Positions 44,850 through 51,260 of a DNA stretch of 64,000 bases are shown here, in pieces; within the stretch, counting starts at the first letter, position 1, and every line of letters begins with the position of its first letter. The position numbers were made by a program, and so were the translations under genes. This stretch comes from Lentisphaerota bacterium. Lineage in GTDB: Bacteria; Verrucomicrobiota; Lentisphaeria; Victivallales; Victivallaceae. The notes below the pieces were generated by a model. The model searched no databases. It was not told where the DNA came from and worked only from the letters and a program-made list of their open reading frames with translations. Location: the NCBI GenBank assembly GCA_015061725.1, contig SUVX01000010.1, positions 1 to 64,000 of the forward strand. The letters are read 5' to 3'.

Positions 44850-45275
44850 TTGCTTCAAAAGAAATGTGATTATTGCGGACAGATATTTCAGGCAACGACT
44901 CCGGGATGGTGTGGATGTCCGCGATGCGGCAACCGTAATTATGTAATGCCGCAGCAGCAGCCATCATCAATAAATCCGGCAGTGTTGATCGCTCTGGGAG
45001 TCGGCGGTGGGATATTGATGCTGCTGATAATGTCTGTGATGATATGTTGCGGGACTATTGACAGTGACAGCGATTCTGGCGACAGCATATCCGGTTCAAA
45101 CAGAACGGCAGCGTCGTATGCAGCGGAATATTACATAAATAATGAATTACCTGCCGGGCAGCGCGATGCGTTGCTGAATGGTGGCGGTTCATACGATGAC
45201 CGGGTCAATGCACTCGCCAATCTGTCAGCCAACGGTATGATACAAGGTGCAGCAGACTATTTACAAGGTGAATAA
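44850..45275 (+). CDS. Zinc-ribbon array protein 4: ribbon plus single membrane helix
   Basis: 141 residues. A rubredoxin-like ribbon, CDYCGQIFQATTPGWCGCPRCG, has CxxC pairs and an extra Cys. A short linker and one membrane helix (VLIALGVGGGILMLLIMSVMI) follow, then an Asp/Ser-rich stretch and a helical tail (ASYAAEYYINNELPAGQRDALLNGGG). It begins with TTG 44,850, supported by AAAAGGAG about 9 bases upstream. Topology is likely ribbon inside and tail outside. Function unknown. Confidence 0.7.
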   Translation: MLQKKCDYCGQIFQATTPGWCGCPRCGNRNYVMPQQQPSSINPAVLIALGVGGGILMLLIMSVMICCGTIDSDSDSGDSISGSNRTAASYAAEYYINNELPAGQRDALLNGGGSYDDRVNALANLSANGMIQGAADYLQGE

Positions 45276-45304
45276 ACAATAAAGTTATTACAGGAGATAC
45301 AAAA

Positions 45305-46303
45305 ATGTCATTTTTATTTAATTGTCCGAATTGTGGGAAGCAGCTCAGAGCTCAAGATGATTGGAATGGACTCCAGATCCGGTGTCCGCATTGCAAAAAT
45401 GTTTTCAACTTGGTCAAACCTGGCGAAAATGTTAATTCTGCGCCTGCCGCAGTGCCACCATCCGCACCTGCCGCCCCGAATTACGGACAGGCGGCTCCGG
45501 GTTACGGACAGGCGGCTCCCGGTTATGGTCAGACCGCTCCCGGTTACGGACAGGCCGCACCCGGTTACGGACAGGCCGCACCCGGTTACGGACAGACCGC
45601 TCCCGGTTACGGACAGGCCGCACCCACGCAATTCCAAACGATGCCTCCTCAGCCGCCCCCGCCAACTTCCCCGCAGGGGCTTCAATTCATACCTATGGGT
45701 ACTGCCGGCAAATTCAATATTATCGGAAATTATGCTGCCGCTTGGGCAGTTGTACGGCAGGTCATGCAGGAGTGCGAGGTAAGGATCAAAGAAGATGATA
45801 TCCAAAAAGGAAGCATTATCGGGAATTTAAAGTATGGAATAAATGCTTTCGGCATTAAGGTAACGGCAGTTTTTTACAGCAATGGCAATAGTATCATACT
45901 GCAATTTTCTGCTTCTCTGACAGATGCATTTGATACTATGGGCGTTTGTTCTAAAAAAATCAAAATGCTCAGCGAACGTTTGATTGAGTATCAAATGTCC
46001 GGTCGTGCGTTAAATTTTGCCGGTTTCGATCAAGGCAATGCTCCCATTATGCCGCCCCCGTTTTCCCAACGGTGTGGTGAAAGTTTTAAAGGCAAAGCCT
46101 CTGTTGCTCTGGCAATGGGAATTGCAGGTTTGTTAGTTCCGATTTGCGGTATCATTGCAGTGATATTTGCCCAACAAGCACTTACAGGAATGGGGGGATC
46201 CGGAAATAAAGAAGGACATGGCTCAGCAGTAGCCGGTCTTATTTTAGGTTTTATAGGTATCCTGATCGGAGCGTTTTTATTTTTGATTATGCTTAATGCA
46301 TAA
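45305..46303 (+). CDS. Zinc-ribbon array protein 5: ribbon, GYGQAAP repeats, soluble domain, DUF4190-like tail
   Basis: 332 residues. The ribbon NCPNCGKQLRAQDDWNG...CPHC is followed by seven or eight GYGQAAP units and a Pro-rich stretch. A soluble domain (about 130-240) with FNIIGNYAAAWAVVRQVMQECEVRI follows, then a C-terminal two-helix DUF4190-like module (SVALAMGIAGLLVPICGIIAVIFAQQAL, AVAGLILGFIGILIGAFLF). The GYGQAAP linker is shared with array protein 3, although the C-termini differ. It lies 29 bases after the gene upstream, with a CAGGAGATAC ribosome site. Confidence 0.77.
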   Translation: MSFLFNCPNCGKQLRAQDDWNGLQIRCPHCKNVFNLVKPGENVNSAPAAVPPSAPAAPNYGQAAPGYGQAAPGYGQTAPGYGQAAPGYGQAAPGYGQTAPGYGQAAPTQFQTMPPQPPPPTSPQGLQFIPMGTAGKFNIIGNYAAAWAVVRQVMQECEVRIKEDDIQKGSIIGNLKYGINAFGIKVTAVFYSNGNSIILQFSASLTDAFDTMGVCSKKIKMLSERLIEYQMSGRALNFAGFDQGNAPIMPPPFSQRCGESFKGKASVALAMGIAGLLVPICGIIAVIFAQQALTGMGGSGNKEGHGSAVAGLILGFIGILIGAFLFLIMLNA

Positions 46304-46517
46304 AACGGTTGTTGACTTTTGGTCTTCTATTTTTTTTCTTTGATTGCTTCAGGAGAAAATAATAGAACATCATCCGGAAAACAGATACGCTCTTCTGGAG
46401 GTGGCCGCAGAAACAGAGGTCGATTCAAAAGAACTTGAGTTTTCCAAATCGGCAGTTGATACAAATATAATATAAGATAAAAAAAATCTTGTTCAAATAT
46501 AAAAAAGGAATCAAAAA

Positions 46518-48257
46518 ATGGCATCTTACAGTGTAAAATGTCCCCATTGTCAAAGGGAGCTTACAGTACAAACAGAATGGGCGAATATGCAGACGGCCTG
46601 TCCCATCTGTCAAAAGAGTTTCATAATCCCGCCTCCCTCCGCAGAAGCCGTACCGCAGGCGACTGTCGCAAACAGCAATCCGCCTTACCGGAGATCCAAT
46701 CCGCCTTACCGGAGATCCAATCCGCCTCCGCGGTCCAATCCGCCTTATCAGCAACCCGGGATGCAGGTTCCTCCGCAGCGTCCGGCAACACAGTATCAGA
46801 AACCGCAGACACAAACTGAATCGCAATCTGGTGGCTTCAAAAAAGGATCAGTCAGTGCCCTTCTCGTCTTATTGTTTTTGGGCGGCTTTCTTTTTTATGA
46901 CTTTTATCTGGAACCGGAATGGACCCGCAACAAAATAAAAACAGAGTGCGAAACTAAACTGTTTCCCAAACTTTTGAAGGGATTCTTCGGCGATGTTTAC
47001 GATATCAAGGTTTCTCTGAACAAGGAACAGAAAAACCTCTATCGGGGAAACGTGGAATACACCAGAAATAGAAAACGCTTCTCCCGGCCGATCAAAGTGG
47101 CACTTGTTGAAAAAGGCAGCCAAATTGAATATGAGTATAGTCTGGATTACAAATATCATAACAGCGGCAAATACCTTGAAGAAGACGCTGATTATTTCTT
47201 CAGCAAGCTCCAGGAAGGTAACGAAGAGCTTAAAAAATACAGTATTCACTCCGTGGACCGCATTGAAATAAACCAAACCATGGAAACAAATCCCAGGCAA
47301 TATAGAGGCATCGTCTATTGTACGATCCGAAACAATCACAATGGCAAAGTAGCCATTGCTATAAGTGTGTCCGAGAAAAATAAGTCTGTGCAATACTCTT
47401 TTGATGTCACCGGAGAAAACATTGAAAAGAATGTAAATGCCCTGAAAATTCTGGCAGTCGGCGGCGATGCTGCCGCCCAAAACAACTTGGGTGTGTGTTA
47501 TGAATATGGGCAAGGCGTTGCTCGAAATTATGCCGAAGCCGTAGAATGGTACAAAAAAGCCGCTGTACAAGGTCATGCCAACGCCCAAAACAACTTGGGT
47601 GTGTGTTATGGATATGGGCAAGGCGTTGCTCGAAATTATGCCGAAGCCGTAGAATGGTACAAAAAAGCCGCTGTACAAGGTCATGCCAACGCCCAAAACA
47701 ACTTGGGGCTGTGTTATGAAAACGGGCAAGGCGTTGCTCGAAATTATGCCGAAGCCGTAGAATGGTACAAAAAAGCCGCTGTACAAGGTCATGTCTACGC
47801 CCAATTCAACTTGGGGGAGTGTTATGACAACGGGCAAGGGGTTACCAGAAATTATGCCGAAGCCGCAAAATGGTTCAGAAAAGCCGCAGAGCAAGGTCAT
47901 GCCACCGCCCAAAACAACTTGGGTGTGTGTTATGAAAACGGGAGGGGGGTTGCCAAGAATCGTCTGCAAGCTATGAAATGGTACACGCAAGCCGCTGAAC
48001 AGGGGCATGCCACCGCTCAATGTAACTTGGGCGCTTGTTACTACCAAAGTGAGTTTTATACCGAAGCCGCAAAATGGATCCGGAAAGCCGCCGAACAGGG
48101 AGAGGCACGGGGAGAATATTTACTCGGCATTTTGTATGCCGAAGGCAAGGGGGTGCCGGCAAATGAAAACGCAGCGATCCAGTGGTTGACAAAAGCGGCA
48201 AAGAAAGGATTTAAAGCCGCTCAGGATACCCTCAAAGAGGCTGGGGTAAAATATTGA
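46518..48257 (+). CDS. Zinc-ribbon array protein 6: ribbon, Pro-rich linker, one TM helix, Sel1 repeats
   Basis: 579 residues. The ribbon KCPHCQRELTVQTEWAN...CPIC is followed by an SNPPYRR-type linker, one membrane helix (SALLVLLFLGGFLFYDFYL), an unrecognised domain (about 135-310), and about seven Sel1 (SLR) repeats. Three of these are nearly identical at DNA level (108-bp period): AQNNLGVCYEYGQGVARNY followed by AEAVEWYKKAAVQGH. Sel1 repeats form protein-binding superhelices. With a single helix, the repeats lie on the opposite side from the ribbon. TATAAT occurs at 46,466-46,471 upstream; AAAGGA precedes the ATG. Confidence 0.85.
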   Translation: MASYSVKCPHCQRELTVQTEWANMQTACPICQKSFIIPPPSAEAVPQATVANSNPPYRRSNPPYRRSNPPPRSNPPYQQPGMQVPPQRPATQYQKPQTQTESQSGGFKKGSVSALLVLLFLGGFLFYDFYLEPEWTRNKIKTECETKLFPKLLKGFFGDVYDIKVSLNKEQKNLYRGNVEYTRNRKRFSRPIKVALVEKGSQIEYEYSLDYKYHNSGKYLEEDADYFFSKLQEGNEELKKYSIHSVDRIEINQTMETNPRQYRGIVYCTIRNNHNGKVAIAISVSEKNKSVQYSFDVTGENIEKNVNALKILAVGGDAAAQNNLGVCYEYGQGVARNYAEAVEWYKKAAVQGHANAQNNLGVCYGYGQGVARNYAEAVEWYKKAAVQGHANAQNNLGLCYENGQGVARNYAEAVEWYKKAAVQGHVYAQFNLGECYDNGQGVTRNYAEAAKWFRKAAEQGHATAQNNLGVCYENGRGVAKNRLQAMKWYTQAAEQGHATAQCNLGACYYQSEFYTEAAKWIRKAAEQGEARGEYLLGILYAEGKGVPANENAAIQWLTKAAKKGFKAAQDTLKEAGVKY

Positions 48258-48380
48258 GTTCTGAGCGGGATTTTTCTTATCAAACCTGACAAAAACCGGA
48301 TGCCGGAAAGTTTGTGCGGCATCCGGTTGAATGCAAATTTGCTGAAAGATTTGCAAATTTTTTTCTCAGCAGCTGCGTTT

Positions 48381-48809
48381 ATGAAAATGAAAAAAATATT
48401 GATATATGTATTTGCCCTTCTGCTGGCTGCTCCGGGATGGAGCAGGGAGTTTTACCGGTTGGGCGGTTTGACCAAAGTCCGGATCATTAAAGTGACCCAC
48501 CGGGGGATCTTAGTCTCGCATACAGAAGGTATTTGCAATCTCGACCTTAAAAAATTGAGTGCGCAGGATAAAAAGGACTTGGAAAAAGAATTGCTTGAAC
48601 TGCAGCAAAAAAAGCAACAGCACCTGAAAGAGTGTGAGCTTCGCCGGGAAAAGTGTAATGAACAGGCGTTGATTTGTAATAAGTTGCGCGCTGTGTCTAA
48701 AATCGGAGTTGACACGCCTTCGCATAAAGCTGCGGCGGTGCAGGCACAGATCGTCTCAAAAAAATCTGAGCAACTGAGCAAGTTTACACGAATTTGGTGT
48801 GGACGATAG
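48381..48809 (+). CDS. Small secreted protein with coiled-coil segment
   Basis: 142 residues. The signal peptide KKILIYVFALLLAAPGWS is followed by a short beta-rich part (FYRLGGLTKVRIIKVTHRGILVSHTEG) that could be an SH3-like fold, then a charged coiled coil (LSAQDKKDLEKELLELQQKK). It ends with FTRIWCGR. I do not recognise a family. The ribosome site is poor. Its 3' part is repeated in decayed form at 29,117-29,200. Confidence 0.6.
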   Translation: MKMKKILIYVFALLLAAPGWSREFYRLGGLTKVRIIKVTHRGILVSHTEGICNLDLKKLSAQDKKDLEKELLELQQKKQQHLKECELRREKCNEQALICNKLRAVSKIGVDTPSHKAAAVQAQIVSKKSEQLSKFTRIWCGR

Positions 48810-48890
48810 CTTTCCAGACACGCCGCAGGGCGGTTTTGGAGGGTAAATCTTGGGGGAGAAAACAAAAAAGCCAGTCGGTTTGACTGGCGT
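48652..48890. repeat. Right member of the ~0.2-kb direct repeat pair
   Basis: Covers the 3' third of the secreted-protein gene, its downstream spacer and the gccagtc hairpin. Matches 29,117-29,321 in the same orientation, with a ~40-base gap in the left copy. Tandem rearrangement or recombination between the two would delete or invert-free loop out about 19.5 kb. Confidence 0.85.
48862..48888 (-). terminator. Rho-independent terminator (minus strand)
   Basis: gccagtc (48,870-48,876), loop ggttt, gactggc (48,882-48,888), with aaaaaa at 48,864-48,869 giving a U-tract on the minus strand. It faces transcripts arriving from the tRNA-Phe side. Confidence 0.75.
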
Positions 48891-48954
48891 ATTCTTTATA
48901 ATATTTGCACATCCTTAGTCCTCCGCAGCCTTGGCAAAGGAGGAAGAGAGCTGC

Positions 48955-49140
48955 TTCACGGGCGGCGCAAGCCGACCTCTTCACAAGCGACCAAAGGGAG
49001 CGACTTCACAAGCAAGGCGAAACGGCGATTTGGGTGAAGATGTGAAGAAAAGGCTACGCCTTTTAAGTGAAGTTGCGCTTCGCGCAGTGAAGTGAAGCCT
49101 TCCGTCTTCGCCCTTACGGGCTACGCCGTGACAAGTGCGG
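48955..49140. repeat. gtgaag-linked mini-hairpin chain, locus 2
   Basis: A run of short inverted repeats, for example aaaaggc/gccttttt and tgcgc/gcgca, is separated by gtgaag or cttcaca-type hexamers (on either strand). It has the same organisation as 12,612-12,702 but different stems. No gene lies between the secreted-protein gene and tRNA-Phe (48,810-49,179). Confidence 0.75.
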
Positions 49141-49147
49141 CTTCGTT

Positions 49148-49179
49148 ATTTTTTTGCCTTTAGAAAAAAGGCAAAAAAA
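49148..49179 (-). terminator. Terminator downstream of tRNA-Phe
   Basis: gccttt (49,156-49,161) and aaaggc (49,167-49,172) form a stem that is extended by a T-run on one side and an A-run on the other. It works in either direction and lies directly at the 3' end of the tRNA. Confidence 0.75.
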
Positions 49180-49255
49180 TGGTGGCCGGACCCAGAATCG
49201 AACTGGGGACACGGGGATTTTCAGTCCCCTGCTCTACCGACTGAGCTATCCTGCC
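49180..49255 (-). tRNA. tRNA-Phe (anticodon GAA), CCA encoded
   Basis: Read on the minus strand, 76 bases fold as a cloverleaf. The D arm is GCTC/GAGC, the anticodon arm GGGGA-CTGAAAA-TCCCC with anticodon GAA, the T arm CCCAG-TTCGATT-CTGGG, and the 3' end ACCA. The acceptor stem GGCAGGA/TCCGGCC has one mismatch, A4 with G69. The sequence is close to the standard bacterial tRNA-Phe. The predicted promoter lies at 49,293-49,320. Confidence 0.96.
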
Positions 49256-49292
49256 ACTCTTTATTGAGACTCTTGCGTTCTCAACATTTCTT

Positions 49293-49320
49293 AATATATC
49301 ACTTTTTTTTGACTTTACAA
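49293..49320 (-). promoter_or_regulatory. Predicted promoter of tRNA-Phe
   Basis: On the minus strand TTGTAA (49,315-49,320) and TATATT (49,293-49,298) are 16 bases apart, about 38 bases before the tRNA 5' end. The -10 hexamer is the same as in the tig and serA promoters. Confidence 0.6.
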
Positions 49321-49359
49321 GTCCTTTTTTTACTTTTTTGAAGTTTTTAATGCTTTTTT

Positions 49360-50346
49360 TCAGGATTCTTTATATCCATCATAACGGATTACTCGCGGTG
49401 AGGGACTGCGGCTGACCGCAGGACGAGCCATGGATAAAAGTCTTTCCAAGTCCCTCATCGTCGTCAGAACTGAGGCCTCCGCCCGCAAGCCCGAGGGAAA
49501 TCCACGGCCCTTTAAGTAATCATGCACGATCTTACGCGCATTGCGCAACGCAATCTCTTCTCCGTACAACGTGACCATATCACTGATATGACCGTGGACG
49601 ATATCTTTCCATTCTTCCAAATCAGGATCATCTTTCCCGTCGCTGAGCTTGCCGAAAAGCCACGGATTGCCCATCGCTCCCTGCGCAAGCATCAGGCGAC
49701 TGCAACCCGTTTCACGCCGCATCTCTTCTGCCGTTTCAACAGAAACTATGCCGCCGTTCGCAATGACCGGTACATCCGGAACTGCCTCCCGGACAGCCCG
49801 GATGATTCCGAAATTAACTTCTCCTGTGTAAAATGCTTCGCGCGTCCGGCCGTGTATCGTTACCGCACACGCGCCCCGTTCCACAAGCTTTTTAACCAGG
49901 TCAACAGTAGGTTCCGGGTCTTCGGCATGCACGATCCGCAATTTCACCGTAAGAGGAAAACGGCTCTTTTCCGCAATCGCTTCAAAACAACGCAGTGCCA
50001 ATTCAGAATTCCGTCCCAATGCCGCACCCGCCCCTTTGCCGTAGACTTTCGGCACAGGACAGCCCAGATTCAAATCCAATAATGAAAATTCATGGGCATT
50101 GAGTTTTTCTGCGGCGATTGCCAGATGTTCAGGAATCGCTCCGACAAGCTGCACTCCGAGAAAATCTTCATCCTCGCCGCGGCGGAGCATCAATTCTCCC
50201 CGCCCTGAAGCGTAGACCAGACTGGAACAATCCACCATCTCAGTAAACGCAAAGCGGCAGCCGCAACGCCGTGCGGCACGGCGGTATGCCCAGTCCGTAT
50301 AGCCCGATAAAGGTGCAAGTATTACTGCTGATTCAGGATAAATCAT
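49360..50346 (-). CDS. dusB: tRNA-dihydrouridine synthase (DusB-like)
   Basis: 328 residues of an FMN-dependent TIM barrel that reduces uridines in tRNA D-loops. It shows APLSGYTDWAYR at the start, LNLGCPVPKVYGKGAGAAL (about 93-111) with the catalytic Cys, VTIHGRTREAFYTG, and PVIANGGIVS with AQGAMGNPWLF for FMN binding. The length fits the family. It starts 12 bases after the sigma factor gene, without a strong ribosome site. Assignment to DusB rather than another Dus subtype is tentative. Confidence 0.93.
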   Translation of the reverse strand: MIYPESAVILAPLSGYTDWAYRRAARRCGCRFAFTEMVDCSSLVYASGRGELMLRRGEDEDFLGVQLVGAIPEHLAIAAEKLNAHEFSLLDLNLGCPVPKVYGKGAGAALGRNSELALRCFEAIAEKSRFPLTVKLRIVHAEDPEPTVDLVKKLVERGACAVTIHGRTREAFYTGEVNFGIIRAVREAVPDVPVIANGGIVSVETAEEMRRETGCSRLMLAQGAMGNPWLFGKLSDGKDDPDLEEWKDIVHGHISDMVTLYGEEIALRNARKIVHDYLKGRGFPSGLRAEASVLTTMRDLERLLSMARPAVSRSPSPRVIRYDGYKES

Positions 50347-50358
50347 TTCTGTTTTATG

Positions 50359-51114
50359 TCATTCATCTCTTTGTTTATCCGCAAGCATCAAATCATGGAG
50401 TTTGCGAAGCGCTTCATTCTGGATCTGACGGACACGTTCATTGGTGCAGTTTAATTTTTTTCCGACTTCATCAAGGGTGAGGATGGCCTCTCCGTCAAGT
50501 CCGAAACGCATTTGAAGAACCTGTCTTTCACGGTCACTCAAGGTTTCAAGCAGGCGGAAAAGTTGTTCGATATCCTCAATTTTCCGCAATGCCATATCCG
50601 GCGGCGGTGTCGTCTGGTCGGCAAGAAGATCCTGCAGTTCGGTCCCATCCTGATCGTCGCCGATGATATCGTTGAGCGACTGCATATCCGCCTGACGGTT
50701 GTTGCGCAATCTCTGAACGGTCACCAGAGGCAGATTCGCTGCCTTCGCCACCTCGTCATCTGTGGGAATTCTGTCAAGTGCGGACTCCAGTTCCCGGACA
50801 CAACGTTCTATCCGCCGGGCATTCTGCTGGGTTCCGATGGGAACACGCACAGTCTGCACCTGTTCCGCAATCGCCTGACGGATCGCCTGTTTGATCCAGA
50901 GCGCACTGTAGGTACTGAACTTCGCTCCGCGCTCGGGATTGTAACGGTGTGCCGCTGTCATCAATCCACGGTTCCCCTCGGAAACCAGGTCATCCCACGG
51001 CAAACCACGCCCCAGAAAGTCATTTGCGATTTTGAGAACCAGACGGAGATTACTCTCTATCAAAGCCTCCGCATCCGGTTTCTGTGCCACATTATTCTCT
51101 GATATTTCTTTCAC
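50359..51114 (-). CDS. Short sigma-70 family factor (group 2-like)
   Basis: 251 residues. Region 2 (NLRLVLKIANDFLGRGLPWDDLVSEGNRGLMTAAHRYNPERGAKFSTYSALWIKQAIRQAI) is classical sigma-70, with the -10 recognition helix. Region 3 (RIPTDDEVAKAANLPLVTVQRL) and region 4 (LTLDEVGKKLNCTNERVRQIQNEALRKL) are complete. Region 1.1 and most of 1.2 are absent, so it is an alternative or group 2 factor rather than the main RpoD. The GTG start (51,114) is supported by AGGAGG 6 bases upstream. It is cotranscribed with dusB. Confidence 0.9.
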   Translation of the reverse strand: MKEISENNVAQKPDAEALIESNLRLVLKIANDFLGRGLPWDDLVSEGNRGLMTAAHRYNPERGAKFSTYSALWIKQAIRQAIAEQVQTVRVPIGTQQNARRIERCVRELESALDRIPTDDEVAKAANLPLVTVQRLRNNRQADMQSLNDIIGDDQDGTELQDLLADQTTPPPDMALRKIEDIEQLFRLLETLSDRERQVLQMRFGLDGEAILTLDEVGKKLNCTNERVRQIQNEALRKLHDLMLADKQRDE

Positions 51115-51260
51115 GCCCCACCTCCTCTATTTGGGGTTTTCCGGAGGAATATATCATTTCCCGCAACGGGCGGAAAAAATTCCTCCGGCATATAAAGATA
51201 CAGTCTGTCCGCATTTTCCGGCAACTCCTCTTTTTACCGGAAAATGCAACTGTTTTCACG

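Noticed and set aside
46869..48047. Minus-strand open frame opposite the Sel1-repeat gene
   Set aside because: Its repeats simply mirror the 108-bp Sel1 units, and the plus frame has ribosome site, ribbon and Sel1 motifs.
25000..49000. Insertion sequence or prophage as the cause of the accessory region
   Set aside because: No transposase, integrase, or phage structural gene could be recognised.
49180..49255. tRNA-Phe as a pseudogene because of the A4-G69 mismatch
   Set aside because: All other stems, the anticodon loop, encoded CCA, promoter and terminator are intact, so it is taken as functional.
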